A stretch of DNA of 64,000 bases from Shewanella sp. Choline-02u-19 (GCF_002836205.1 NZ_PJBE01000013.1:2170001-2234000); one strand, 5' to 3'; numbered from the stretch's first letter, positions 37,099 to 46,782 are shown. The notes: a model not told the origin generated them from the letters alone. Translations and numbers: made by a program.

Positions 37099-37917
37099 TT
37101 AACCGTAACGACCGGTAATGTAATCTTCAGTCTTTTTCTTACGCGGTGTGGTAAATATGGTGTTAGTGTCAGCATATTCAACCAGCTCACCCATATACAT
37201 AAAGGCGGTTTGATCTGACACACGTGCAGCCTGCTGCATATTATGTGTCACAATCACCACGGTATATTTAGATTTAAGCTCAGTGATCAGCTCTTCAATC
37301 GTCAACGTTGAGATGGGATCCAGTGCCGATGTGGGTTCATCAAGCAGCAAAACTTCTGGCTCAATCGCAATCGCACGTGCGATAACTAAACGCTGCTGCT
37401 GACCGCCAGAGAGTCCGAATGCATTGTCATGTAATCTGTCTTTTACTTCATCCCAAATCGCAGCGCCACGTAAAGAGCGCTCAGCCGCATCATCAAGATC
37501 ACGACGATTTTTTACGCCTTGCAGGCGCAATCCATACACCACATTCTCGTAAATTGATTTAGGGAATGGGTTTGGACGTTGGAATACCATGCCGACATTA
37601 CGACGCAGTGCGGCAACATCGACTTTTTTGTCATAGATATTCTGACCGTGCAGCAAAATTTCACCACTGATATGACAGTGATCAACTAAGTCATTCATGC
37701 GGTTAATACAGCGCAATAGGGTTGATTTACCGCAACCACTTGGGCCAATAAATGCCGTGACCTTTTTCTTAGGGATATGCATAGACACATCAAACAGTGC
37801 CTGCTTATCGCCATATTTAAGGTCGAGGTTACGGATCTCTAATGCCGTGTCTTCTTTACTCAAGTTTTCTAAGTCTAGCATTTCAGTCTTCATTACCGAT
37901 TGATCTATTGAAATCAT
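37099..37917 (-). CDS. pstB: PstB, phosphate ABC transporter ATP-binding protein
   Basis: A 272-residue ATPase of the high-affinity phosphate importer. It has Walker A GPSGCGKST, the signature LSGGQQQR, Walker B VLLLDEPTSALDP and the PstB-typical RPNPFPKSIYENV. The ATG at 37917 is chosen because AGGAA lies 5 bases upstream; a GTG 5 codons earlier extends the frame. It sits between pstA and phoU in one operon. Confidence 0.96.
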   Translation of the reverse strand: MISIDQSVMKTEMLDLENLSKEDTALEIRNLDLKYGDKQALFDVSMHIPKKKVTAFIGPSGCGKSTLLRCINRMNDLVDHCHISGEILLHGQNIYDKKVDVAALRRNVGMVFQRPNPFPKSIYENVVYGLRLQGVKNRRDLDDAAERSLRGAAIWDEVKDRLHDNAFGLSGGQQQRLVIARAIAIEPEVLLLDEPTSALDPISTLTIEELITELKSKYTVVIVTHNMQQAARVSDQTAFMYMGELVEYADTNTIFTTPRKKKTEDYITGRYG

Positions 37918-37948
37918 GTTATTTCCTATCACTTAGGATAATCGTCAA

Positions 37949-39601
37949 TTAATGCTCAAGCGAACGATATTTTTCGCGTAAGTGGTTTCGTACACCAATG
38001 GCGGTTAAATTTAACCCCACGATCACCGAGACCAAAAGGAAGGAAGTAGCGTATACCAAGGGGCGCGCTGCTTCTACGTTAGGGCTTTGGAAACCGACAT
38101 CATAGATGTGGAAACCTAAGTGCATGAACTTTCGTTCCAAATGCACAAATGGGAAATTAATGTCCACTGGCAGTGTTGGGGCAAGCTTTACCACGCCGAC
38201 TAACATCAAGGGGGCAACCTCACCTGCAGCGCGGGCAACCGCTAAAATCAAGCCCGTCATAATCGCAGGGCTGGCCATTGGCACGATAATGCGCCACAAG
38301 GTTTCGGCTTTCGTCGCGCCCAGTGCCAAACTACCTTGGCGCACCGAGCTTGGAATGCGGCTTAAGCCTTCCTCCGTCGATACTATCACCACTGGCAGGG
38401 TTAAAATGGCCAAAGTTAATGCCGACCAGAGAACACCTGGTGAGCCAAAAGTGGGTGCTGGTAGTGCTTCAGGGTAAAACAGTTGGTCAATTGAGCCACC
38501 AAACATGTAAACAAAGAAACCTAATCCAAACACACCATAAACGATTGATGGCACACCCGCTAAGTTAATCACCGCGATACGGATCATCTTAGTCACCGGC
38601 CCCTTCTTGGCGTATTCGTGCAGGTAAATAGCCGCTATCACCCCAAATGGTGTCACGATCACTGCCATCAACATCACCATAAACACGGTACCAAAAATAG
38701 CGGGGAATACACCACCCTCAGTATTCGCTTCACGTGGATCATCGCTGACAAACTTACCGATACCGATAAACCAATGCCCGACTTTGCCTAATATGCTGAG
38801 CCGGTTAGCGTAAGTAACATCTAAAATGGTATCAAGTTTAAGTGTCACCTCTTCGCCGCGCATGTCTCGAATGATGACAAAGTCACGACCCGCTTCAGTT
38901 TTAAGGGCAAAGAACTCTTTTTCAACAACTTGATATGCAGCATCTAACGTTAAACGTTGCGCTTCAATTTCAGCTTTTCGACTATCAGTCAGCGCATTAT
39001 CCAACTCGTAGCGGCGTGACTCTAAGCGCAGATTCTCTAGCTCATAGTTTATCGTGCCGATATCGCCTTTTTGAATATCGAGCGCTTTGTCATTTAGCGC
39101 AACAGCACGTTCGATATGCTCTGCAAAAGCAGTTTCAATATTATCAGGCGTTAACCGCTGGCCATCTTCAATGATCCCCACTGGATAACCATAGAAGTCA
39201 CCGTTTTTGCTACGTTCGATGACCGCGATATCATTCGGCTTAGTGCGCGAAATAATATTGGTCTCCATCACCCAGCGAAAATCTAAGTCAACAAACTCAC
39301 GGTTACCGGTTTTGATCAGGTAGCGCGTAACAGTATCACCAACGTCTGCATCAAACGTATGGCCGGCAGACAACAAACGCTCAATAGGCACTTCTTCTCT
39401 ATCGTATATCTCACCGATAATGCTGTAACGATCACCGGTAGGATCTTGTATCTCCCATTGATAGATCTGAGCAGGCCAAAAGTAACTTAAACCACGCCAT
39501 GCAATTAGCAATAGCAACCCAAGTACCGCGATTAAACAAACGCTCACGGCGCCACTGGTCATCCAAATCCAAGGAGAGCCAGATTTAAACCACTTACCCA
39601 T
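37949..39601 (-). CDS. pstA: PstA, phosphate ABC transporter permease (long form)
   Basis: A 550-residue inner-membrane permease, against about 296 in E. coli. The first helix (about 12-35) is followed by some 230 extra residues that are probably periplasmic and partly coiled coil (GDIGTINYELENLRLESRR). The permease core begins near 290 and has the ABC loop EEGLSRIPSSVRQGSLALGATKAE split over two lines of the EAA pattern. It lies downstream of pstC and upstream of pstB. Long PstA forms are usual in this group of bacteria; the function of the insert is not known to me. Confidence 0.93.
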   Translation of the reverse strand: MGKWFKSGSPWIWMTSGAVSVCLIAVLGLLLLIAWRGLSYFWPAQIYQWEIQDPTGDRYSIIGEIYDREEVPIERLLSAGHTFDADVGDTVTRYLIKTGNREFVDLDFRWVMETNIISRTKPNDIAVIERSKNGDFYGYPVGIIEDGQRLTPDNIETAFAEHIERAVALNDKALDIQKGDIGTINYELENLRLESRRYELDNALTDSRKAEIEAQRLTLDAAYQVVEKEFFALKTEAGRDFVIIRDMRGEEVTLKLDTILDVTYANRLSILGKVGHWFIGIGKFVSDDPREANTEGGVFPAIFGTVFMVMLMAVIVTPFGVIAAIYLHEYAKKGPVTKMIRIAVINLAGVPSIVYGVFGLGFFVYMFGGSIDQLFYPEALPAPTFGSPGVLWSALTLAILTLPVVIVSTEEGLSRIPSSVRQGSLALGATKAETLWRIIVPMASPAIMTGLILAVARAAGEVAPLMLVGVVKLAPTLPVDINFPFVHLERKFMHLGFHIYDVGFQSPNVEAARPLVYATSFLLVSVIVGLNLTAIGVRNHLREKYRSLEH

Positions 39602-39686
39602 TAGCTAAACCTCTTACGGCGATTGTCGACTTACTCTTTATGAAATTAGTATTTATCATTATCAAAACATCCATATAAATCTACAA

Positions 39687-41942
39687 TTACAGTGAGCTAT
39701 AGCGTTCACGTAGACGTTGTCTTACCACTTCTGCAATCGTGTTGAAGAAGAACGTAAAGATAAACAGTACAAAGGCGGCCAGGAACAGCACCCGGTAATG
39801 CGAACTACCAATGGCCGACTCAGGCATCTCAACAGCAATGTTGGCAGCCAGGGTTCTCATTCCCTCGAAGACACTCCATTCCATAATCGCGGTGTTACCC
39901 GTTGCCATTAATACAATCATGGTTTCGCCTACTGCACGCCCCAATCCCATCATTACCGCAGAGAAAATACCTGGGCTTGCCGTTAACAACACCACCCGCG
40001 TTAAGGTCTGCCACGTTGTTGCACCCAGTGCCAAACTACCGTTAGAGAGATGACGAGGAACAGAGAACACGGCATCTTCTGCAATTGAGAAGATAGTAGG
40101 AATAACCGCAAAGCCCATTGCAACACCCACCACTAACGCATTACGTTGGTCAAAGGTGATGCCGAGCTCATTGGTGATAAACATACGTGTATCACCACCA
40201 AAGAACGCAGATTCTAAACCTGGGCTAATCGCAAACGAGAACCAACCAACAAACAAAATCACCGGGATTAACATAATCTCTTGGTAAGTATCAGGTAGGC
40301 GCTGCTTCCACTTAGCGGGCAATTTATGCCAAGCAAATGCGGTAGACAATACCGAGGAGGGCAATAATATGAGCAGGGTTAAAATGCCGGGCAAATTATG
40401 TTCAATCAACGGTGCGAGCCAAAGGCCAGCAAGGAAACCCAGAATAACCGTCGGTAAAGCTTCCATAATTTCAATGGTTGGCTTAACAACCGCACGTACT
40501 TTGGGAGACATGAAATATGCCGTATATATCGCACCTGCAATGGCCAACGGAGTGGCAAATAGCATGGCATAAAATGCCGCTTTCATCGTACCAAACGCCA
40601 ATGGCATAAGGCTTAACTTTGCTTCAAAGTCGTCAGAACCTGAAGTTGACTGCCACACATATTTAGGTTCTGGATAACCTTCATACCAAACCTTACTCCA
40701 CATCGCACTCCACGAGACTTCTGGATGGGTGTTGGATACGCTAAACAGGTTGAGTTTGCCATCGGCTTCCACAACCAGCGCGTTAGAACGTGGGCTAAAC
40801 CCGATTGTACCTGGGTTTTTAAGCTTAAATTTTTCAGAGAAAAGCTCACGCTGACTGGTGGTATAAAGCAGGCTTAAATTACCCTCGTCAGTAATGGTGA
40901 CAAAACTCTTACGATAGAATTCTGACGCGACACTCTTGATCCCCGCTTTATTTTTAAAGTCACGAATTTCTTGATATTGACGCCCTTGTTCACCATTAAC
41001 TTGAAAGTATTGCTGCACCAAACCACTGTCGTAACTGACAAGCAAAGAGCTGGCACCCGCTAACAAACTTACATTAGTCACTTTGGCTTTGGCACGTCCG
41101 AGTTCAAGTACTTGTCGTAAGCTCACATCTTCGGCATCACGAATATCATAAACAAACAGTTTGTTATCTGAGCTCAAAATTAATTGGCGGTGATCGGGAG
41201 TCATCAACCTCTGTTGTACGTTGACGGGAGCATCAGGAATAATGCCTGTGTACGTCACCCATTCAACCTCTTCGGTCATCATGTTCTCTTCGCCTTCTTG
41301 GCGAGAGATGCGCCATACTTTGTCATTGTCTTGATAAACAAAGCTCATTTTGTCACTGCTAACATCAAATACTAAATGGTTAAGTGCATGACCTTCAGTA
41401 TCCACGGTCAGCGGCGCGTTTCCATTTAAGAAACGAAGATTAGGTGTGATGAGGCGCTTGTCATCAGGGTACGTAACCCCAAACTCCACCCCTGCAATAA
41501 TCGCTTGGCCATTACTCAACCCTAATGCAAAGCGCTGCTCACTTGGCATGGCAACTGAACTACTCACAACATGAGAGCCAGCAGGCGTATTAATCTGCTC
41601 AGTCCGGATCAGTTGTGATGTTTGGGTATCAAAAAAGTCCACTTTACCTAGCTGTGATACGCGGTACATGATCTCATTCTGCTCATCACTACCGACCATT
41701 AACGCTGGTTGAGTATCATGATATTTAGCACTTACAACCGGTGTGACCTCAGCGCTATCGAATAGCGGCTTAATCACATAAAGTAGATAAAAGAAGATCA
41801 GTAGCAAGGCCACAAATACCATGGTTCCACCAATGGTGACACCTATTTGGGCAGCTTTGTCCATGATTGCTCTGCGCGATGTACCATTGTTTATCAATAG
41901 GTTTTTTGCAGCAGGTCCAGGCTGAGATACCTGAGTTTCCAT
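39687..41942 (-). CDS. pstC: PstC, phosphate ABC transporter permease with large periplasmic domain
   Basis: A 751-residue permease, against about 319 in E. coli. After one helix (about 33-57) comes a region of about 380 residues with repeating beta-strand blocks (NEIMYRVSQLGKVDFFD, RQLILSSDNKLFVYDI) that looks like a beta-propeller in the periplasm. The permease core follows (from about 455), with EALPTVILGFLAGLWLAP and the EAA-type loop RHLSNGSLALGATTWQ. It is the first gene of pstC-pstA-pstB-phoU. No pstS lies in the window, so the binding protein must be encoded elsewhere. GAGG precedes the ATG. A PhoB promoter lies 113-146 bases upstream. Confidence 0.93.
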   Translation of the reverse strand: METQVSQPGPAAKNLLINNGTSRRAIMDKAAQIGVTIGGTMVFVALLLIFFYLLYVIKPLFDSAEVTPVVSAKYHDTQPALMVGSDEQNEIMYRVSQLGKVDFFDTQTSQLIRTEQINTPAGSHVVSSSVAMPSEQRFALGLSNGQAIIAGVEFGVTYPDDKRLITPNLRFLNGNAPLTVDTEGHALNHLVFDVSSDKMSFVYQDNDKVWRISRQEGEENMMTEEVEWVTYTGIIPDAPVNVQQRLMTPDHRQLILSSDNKLFVYDIRDAEDVSLRQVLELGRAKAKVTNVSLLAGASSLLVSYDSGLVQQYFQVNGEQGRQYQEIRDFKNKAGIKSVASEFYRKSFVTITDEGNLSLLYTTSQRELFSEKFKLKNPGTIGFSPRSNALVVEADGKLNLFSVSNTHPEVSWSAMWSKVWYEGYPEPKYVWQSTSGSDDFEAKLSLMPLAFGTMKAAFYAMLFATPLAIAGAIYTAYFMSPKVRAVVKPTIEIMEALPTVILGFLAGLWLAPLIEHNLPGILTLLILLPSSVLSTAFAWHKLPAKWKQRLPDTYQEIMLIPVILFVGWFSFAISPGLESAFFGGDTRMFITNELGITFDQRNALVVGVAMGFAVIPTIFSIAEDAVFSVPRHLSNGSLALGATTWQTLTRVVLLTASPGIFSAVMMGLGRAVGETMIVLMATGNTAIMEWSVFEGMRTLAANIAVEMPESAIGSSHYRVLFLAAFVLFIFTFFFNTIAEVVRQRLRERYSSL

Positions 41943-42054
41943 TAAGAACCTCGATTATTTAAAAGCCAGTAAAATAAACTGGGATTGTATCCACGACTAT
42001 GCTAACTGTAGTGTTACCAAATAAGCACTACGCTGACATATTCTAATGCTGTGC

Positions 42055-42088
42055 ATTATATTACGCAAAAATGACACTAGTGTTACAG
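42055..42088 (-). promoter_or_regulatory. PhoB-dependent promoter of pstC (Pho box and -10)
   Basis: Read on the minus strand, CTGTAACACTAGTGTCAT (42088-42071) is two 7-base Pho half-sites (CTGTAAC, GTGTCAT) spaced by 4 bases, against the consensus CTGTCAT with 4-base spacer and second CTGTMAY. It is followed after exactly 10 bases by TATAAT (42060-42055), the geometry of PhoB-activated promoters in which the Pho box replaces the -35. Confidence 0.88.
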
Positions 42089-42122
42089 TGGTTAACTTAT
42101 TAATTAATGGAGCTATATCAAT

Positions 42123-42623
42123 ATGTTAAGGTATCTGGTTACGTTACAAGCGATGGACCGTGAAGGTTTAGTAGAACAAATAGCCCATGCAGTAAGCCGA
42201 CACGGCGGTAATTGGTTAGATTCTGAGCTACGCCACATCGATGGCATATTTGCTGCAATCCTATTATTAGAGGTGCCTTCGGCACAGTGGGATGAACTCG
42301 TTGAAAGCTTAGAATGCTTAGAAGGTGTTGCGTTAACTTACGCAAAAACGAAGAAAGCCACCAATGAAGATATCCACCTCAGTTATTCACTAGTTGCCTA
42401 TGACAGACCGGGTTTAGTCCACGAGATCTCAAATAAGATCAGTGCACTAGGGATCAATATTGAGCACATGAGTACTCGATATGAGAGTGCTAGCCACACA
42501 GGTATCGCCCTGTTTAGGGCTGAGTTTGATTTAGGCCTCAAAGATGCCAGCCATGAGGATAAATTAACAGCGGCACTGCACGCTATTGGAGACGATGTGG
42601 TGTTGGATAACGTGTCGACTTAG
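42123..42623 (+). CDS. GcvR-like ACT domain protein
   Basis: A 166-residue cytoplasmic protein with two ACT domains (about 3-75, starting YLVTLQAMDREGLVEQIA, and 86-160, starting YSLVAYDRPGLVHEIS). The layout is that of GcvR, the glycine-binding co-repressor that acts on GcvA in the glycine cleavage system; other small two-ACT proteins look alike, so no gene name is given. It is divergent from pstC, and the Pho box is only 35 bases before its ATG. A terminator follows. Confidence 0.82.
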   Translation: MLRYLVTLQAMDREGLVEQIAHAVSRHGGNWLDSELRHIDGIFAAILLLEVPSAQWDELVESLECLEGVALTYAKTKKATNEDIHLSYSLVAYDRPGLVHEISNKISALGINIEHMSTRYESASHTGIALFRAEFDLGLKDASHEDKLTAALHAIGDDVVLDNVST

Positions 42624-42685
42624 TGAGCATGACGTACATTCAAGCTTAAACGTCTGCTGACGTTATCGGTATCAGACAAGCATCA

Positions 42686-42708
42686 GCCTGCCATGTGCAG
42701 GCTTTTTT
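42686..42708 (+). terminator. Terminator of the GcvR-like gene
   Basis: Stem GCCTGC / GCAGGC with loop CATGT, followed by TTTTTT, 60 bases after the stop. It overlaps the extreme end region of the converging GGDEF gene (stop at 42712). Confidence 0.85.
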
Positions 42709-42711
42709 GAG

Positions 42712-43578
42712 CTAATCGCGATCACGCCGCTTGGTTTGGTACATATCTTTATCAGCAGTTGCGAGCAATGAGTCCATCGTGGTTCCTTGGTCAGGGTAGA
42801 TTGCGACCCCCACACTACAACAAACCTCAATATTGTTACCATCGACAATGAATGCTTTATTAAATGCCTTGTCTAAAGTTGCAACGACTATCGAAACATC
42901 ATTCTTATTCGCCATTTCTTCTAGCAAAATAACAAACTCATCCCCCCCTATTCTGGCGACGGTATCTGAGCCACGAATGCATTGTTTGAGGCGTATCGCG
43001 GTTTCTATCAAGACCTGATCTCCGAAAGTATGACCTTTGGTATCGTTAATCGTTTTGAATTTATCCAAATCAATATAAAGCAGCGCAAAATTCATTTTAT
43101 GACGTTTAGACTGTGCAATTAAATGCTCCACACGGTCGAACAACAAGTAACGATTAGGGATTTTTGTGAGGTAATCATAATGTGCGAGGTATTGAAGTCG
43201 TTCGGCTTCTTTTATGCGACTGGTGATATCTCGATTGACCCCTAGCGCACCGACCATCTGCTCATTTGAATCATAAATAGGGACACACATCGACTCGATC
43301 CAGCCAATATCGCCATTTTTATGTAACATCCTGATTTCACCAGTCCATTGCCCCAATTCTCCCACCGCTGATATCACTTCTGATGTGATGTGATCGGTGT
43401 CCTCTGGGACATGGAGCATACTAACAGATTGACCAATAGCATCTTCTTTGGAGTAGCCATAGAGTGCTTCAGAACCTTTGTTCCAATCAGTAATGATGCC
43501 TTGTGAGTCAGTGACGACCACTGAATCAAACAGGTAATCGAAGGCCTTAGCGCGTGGTTTAAGTATGTGCGAGTTCAT
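42712..43578 (-). CDS. PAS-GGDEF diguanylate cyclase
   Basis: A 288-residue cytoplasmic signalling enzyme that makes cyclic di-GMP from two GTP. Residues 10-120 form a PAS domain (VVVTDSQGIITDWNKGSEAL) with a PAC tail (VGALGVNRDITSRI). The GGDEF domain has the intact active site RIGGDEFVILLEE and, five residues before it, RGSD, an RxxD inhibitory site that binds the product. No EAL domain follows. The PAS ligand is unknown. It is a single gene. Confidence 0.93.
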   Translation of the reverse strand: MNSHILKPRAKAFDYLFDSVVVTDSQGIITDWNKGSEALYGYSKEDAIGQSVSMLHVPEDTDHITSEVISAVGELGQWTGEIRMLHKNGDIGWIESMCVPIYDSNEQMVGALGVNRDITSRIKEAERLQYLAHYDYLTKIPNRYLLFDRVEHLIAQSKRHKMNFALLYIDLDKFKTINDTKGHTFGDQVLIETAIRLKQCIRGSDTVARIGGDEFVILLEEMANKNDVSIVVATLDKAFNKAFIVDGNNIEVCCSVGVAIYPDQGTTMDSLLATADKDMYQTKRRDRD

Positions 43579-43691
43579 TATTTCGTCTACACCTTCAATT
43601 ATGAAGCATAAAATGCCCTGCTAATGGGCGAATATTGAGCAACGAAAACAGTCCATTGTTTCTTGTCCTTATTGATTCGCTTTTTACGTGC

Positions 43692-44021
43692 CTATTGTTG
43701 CGTGTTAATTTTCAGCCAAAAAGCCTCTTGGCAATGATTTAAGAACGTCTTTCTTTGAGGACATATATGCGTATCGTCAGATTCGGAAATCACTTCATAT
43801 GATATCCAACACTCTGCGCATATTTGTTCATTCTCTTCCAACATATCAGCTTCATTACAACATTTCATCACCACCCCATTGTTGAAATGAAATATTGATT
43901 CGATGCAATTAACGACGATACCTTGATCGGTATATGATTTATCAAATGATTCCGAGGCTTCTAACTCCACCCCGTTCAACTCACCTTTTGTAGCTGCAAT
44001 GTAAGTGTGAAGATTATTCAT
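43692..44021 (-). CDS. Small cysteine-containing protein of unknown function
   Basis: A 109-residue soluble protein. AAGGA lies 8 bases before the ATG at 44021, which supports it as real. It opens MNNLHTYIAATKGELNGVEL; cysteines cluster in MKCCNEAD and ICAECWISYE, and further on in HICPQRK and NHCQEAF, perhaps a metal site. I recognise no family. The area beyond its start is a decayed mobile-element zone, so it may be accessory DNA. Confidence 0.6.
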   Translation of the reverse strand: MNNLHTYIAATKGELNGVELEASESFDKSYTDQGIVVNCIESIFHFNNGVVMKCCNEADMLEENEQICAECWISYEVISESDDTHICPQRKTFLNHCQEAFWLKINTQQ

Positions 44022-44294
44022 TAATATATCCTTAAGTGCCTGATACTAAAACGTTGTTTTAAGCAACTAAGCATTGCTGGCTCAAAAGTTGAGGGACGCA
44101 TAAACACTCACTTTATTTGGTCCGTTTAAAATTGGTGTTTGTGACTCCCCCACTACAGTGACGAGTTCAATCTGGAATACCAAGCATGAATAAAGAGTGT
44201 TTGGCAGTAGAAAGATAAAATCCATCTCTACTTCCCAACCTAAATACTGACGAGAGTAGGCCTTATGTAAGTCTCTTATACTAGGTGTATCATC
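44022..44294. other. Spacer before the integrase remnant
   Basis: No gene-like frame on either strand. It must hold the promoter of the small cysteine protein on its left side. Confidence 0.35.
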
Positions 44295-44480
44295 ATGAAC
44301 ACTTCAGAACAATAACGCTTTGATTTTCTTTATGAACAATACCTTACCAACTTAACAGGGCAAAGCAAGCGAACCGCTACCATAGATGCTGATAGTCGCA
44401 CCAGCAGAGCGATTGCCCCGCTAGTGATACAAAGCCGCAATAATCTAACGACTGTACTGACTGATCGTGTAGAGCGTTAA
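44295..44480 (+). pseudogene. Remnant of a tyrosine recombinase (phage-integrase type)
   Basis: An ATG at 44295 gives MNTSEQ, then a TAA at 44313, then the same frame goes on RFDFLYEQYLTNLTGQSKR and ATIDADSRTSRAIAP to a stop at 44480. This matches the N-terminal SAM-like (core-binding) domain opening of integrases (YLTNLTLQGKSPATIDAYSR), as I know it from recombinases next to IS elements in Shewanella and Vibrio. The catalytic domain is gone. A stop, truncation and drifted residues show it is dead. Confidence 0.6.
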
Positions 44481-44575
44481 TTTTAATATTTGAGGCTATG
44501 GATTACTGCGACGAAGTTTTTACGCTGGGTTAGCAAGCGAAGCTTGAAGTACTCATAAGCCTTACATAGCCAATT

Positions 44576-44867
44576 AGGGAATGTTGATCTTTCACGGTTG
44601 TTTTTACCGCAGTTTATTGGCTATTTTGGCAAGGCGGCAGCGATATCGTTTAGTCATTCTCCACAAACAGCCGGCAACACAGTAAAAATAACCAAGAAGT
44701 GCGGCCCTTCGGATTCATTTCAATGCTTCTATTCTTTTACAACTAAAGTGCGTTACAAGCTTCTTACTTAGCCGGCTAAGCAAGAAGCTCAAGCCTTGTA
44801 CTAAAGCCATGATTCTTTACGACAAAGAGTCGAACAAAAACTAAGCTCGAAAGATCAACAGCCCCTA
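44576..44867. mobile_element. MITE-like or collapsed IS element with 18-bp terminal inverted repeats
   Basis: Left end AGGGAATGTTGATCTTTC (44576-44593) and the reverse complement of the right end, AGGGGCTGTTGATCTTTC (44849-44866), match at 16 of 18 positions. They enclose about 255 bases with no open frame. The outer ends start with AGGG, as in many insertion sequences. I see no clear target duplication. It lies just after the integrase remnant and just before the MCP stop, so it may be a non-autonomous element or what is left of a larger one. Confidence 0.5.
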
Positions 44868-44886
44868 GTACTTCTGATGAGAATAA

Positions 44887-46608
44887 CTACACTCTATACT
44901 GCGCGATCTGCTGTTGCATCGACTCCGCTAGGATAGCTAACTCCCGGGTGGCCACATTGCTCTGCTCCGCTCCAGCTGCAGTCTGATCTGAGATATCGCT
45001 GATATTGATGATGTTTTTATTTATCTCTTCGGTTACCGAACTCTGCTGTTCGGAAGCCGTTGCAATCTGCGCATTCAGAGAGTTAATCTGTTCGATACTG
45101 ACTATAATTTGCTGCAGTGCATCGCCGGCTTGCTGCGATTTATCGACACTCAACTTCGCTTGCTCAGTCCCACGCTCCATCATCACCGTAGAATCACGAG
45201 CACCTTGCTGTAAACGCTGGATCATCTTTTGGATCTCTTCCGTGGAGTCCTGCGTCCGTTTGGCTAAATTACGCACCTCATCGGCCACCACCGCGAAACC
45301 TCGTCCCTGCTCACCGGCACGGGCTGCCTCGATAGCGGCATTGAGTGCTAACAGGTTGGTTTGCTGGGAGATCCCCTGAATAACATCGACCACAGAGCCA
45401 ATTTCATCTGAATGTTGCGACAGGAGCTTCATCGCCTCGGTTGCATCGTCCATCTCTGTAGATAGGGTTTCAATCACCTTAATGCTCTCATCAACAATCG
45501 CTTGACCATTACTGGCTGCGGTGTTCGCCTCTTCCGAGGTCATTGCAGCGGCTGCTGCGCTTTGAGCCACCTCACGCACTGTTGCGGAAAACTGATGAAT
45601 GGCAGTTGCGATTAGCTGGGTCTGTTGCTGTTGATCGACCACATTACGTTGAGTCTGAGTCGATACCACGGAGTTTTCTTCGGCCGAACTTGCCAATCTA
45701 GACGTCGAATCATGGGTATTTTGTACCGCATGTTGAAATCTGGATGTAATCTGATTCACGTACGCTGCAATATGTGAAAATTCATCATCGCCACCCAGAT
45801 TGATACGTTTGGTCAGATCCCCATTAGCAATATCGTTAGCGGTATTTTCAAGCTGCGTTACCGCCTGGCTAACGCGTCTAATAATAAGAGTAGAACTGAT
45901 ACTGATCACCAGCATACTGATACTGGAAAACATCGCGACTAATAAGATGTAGAAAGCCATATTGTCCTTAGACAGTTCAAAACTTTCTTTCCCTTCGGCT
46001 ACCTGTAGTTCCAAAAATGACTGCGCTTCTGTATTAATATTCTTAAACAGTGGGTTAATTTGAGTCAGTAAGATGTGATTCGACTCTTCATAATTGCCGC
46101 GTCTTAATGCCTCGAGAGCGGGCTCAAATCCCGAAATGGTAACCTTATCCAGTAGATCTGCTAATCGATTAATTTGCTCACGTTCGTCTGTCTCAAGAGG
46201 AGAGCTTAAAATCTCATTATCAACGATGTGATGCAGCAGATCGATAGAGGCTTGGGTTGCCTTGATGTGCTTTTCAAGTGGGTGATTATGCATATCTGAG
46301 AACTTACTACTCGGGTCATGCTGAAATGCCAGCAAAAGCCCACTGCGTGCACTTGCGAGCTCATTAAGAACTTTACCCGCTCTAATGCTGTGCTGCATGC
46401 CCTGAGTGTAAAGTTCCTCGATAGAATCTCCCGCATCTTGCATGCCAGTGATCCCCTTATACCCGAGGAGTATAAAAGAGATAACCGTAAGAAAAACAAT
46501 TAATTTGAGCTGAAACCGAACCGACCTTACTTGCTGAATAAAACCCGTCCCTTGTGTGTTGGAGCTTTGAATACTGCGATTCTCCGCTTGAGCTATTAAA
46601 GCAGACAT
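44887..46608 (-). CDS. Methyl-accepting chemotaxis protein (four-helix-bundle sensor)
   Basis: A 573-residue chemoreceptor. A first membrane helix (about 31-52) and a second (about 213-238) enclose a helical periplasmic domain of the 4HB_MCP type. A HAMP linker follows (RRVSQAVTQLENTANDIANG), then the signalling domain with the highly conserved tip GISQQTNLLALNAAIEAARA and GRGFAVVADEVRNLAKRTQ. There is no CheR/CheB-binding pentapeptide at the end. The ligand is unknown. It is a single gene; a Fur-box-like site lies upstream. Confidence 0.93.
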   Translation of the reverse strand: MSALIAQAENRSIQSSNTQGTGFIQQVRSVRFQLKLIVFLTVISFILLGYKGITGMQDAGDSIEELYTQGMQHSIRAGKVLNELASARSGLLLAFQHDPSSKFSDMHNHPLEKHIKATQASIDLLHHIVDNEILSSPLETDEREQINRLADLLDKVTISGFEPALEALRRGNYEESNHILLTQINPLFKNINTEAQSFLELQVAEGKESFELSKDNMAFYILLVAMFSSISMLVISISSTLIIRRVSQAVTQLENTANDIANGDLTKRINLGGDDEFSHIAAYVNQITSRFQHAVQNTHDSTSRLASSAEENSVVSTQTQRNVVDQQQQTQLIATAIHQFSATVREVAQSAAAAAMTSEEANTAASNGQAIVDESIKVIETLSTEMDDATEAMKLLSQHSDEIGSVVDVIQGISQQTNLLALNAAIEAARAGEQGRGFAVVADEVRNLAKRTQDSTEEIQKMIQRLQQGARDSTVMMERGTEQAKLSVDKSQQAGDALQQIIVSIEQINSLNAQIATASEQQSSVTEEINKNIINISDISDQTAAGAEQSNVATRELAILAESMQQQIAQYRV

Positions 46609-46763
46609 AATAATTCCCTATTAAGACCTAAAACAGTCCAGCAAAATATTGCTTTTATAATTATTCTTGATGTAAATAAAAAGTATCAACATAGAGTAAT
46701 ACCCATAATGATGTAGTTTAAAGTATAACGGCTCTAAAAAGACATGATCTCCATCAAGTCACT

Positions 46764-46782
46764 AATAATAATGATGATTATC
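46764..46782. promoter_or_regulatory. Fur-box-like site upstream of the MCP gene
   Basis: On the minus strand GATAATCATCATTATTATT matches 15 of 19 positions of the Fur consensus, 156 bases before the MCP start. The setting is AT-rich, so chance is a real possibility. Confidence 0.3.

Noticed and set aside
41943..42050. A second Pho box closer to pstC
   Set aside because: GTGCTTATTTGGTAAC and nearby sequence on the minus strand show only a partial match and lack a -10 at the right distance.
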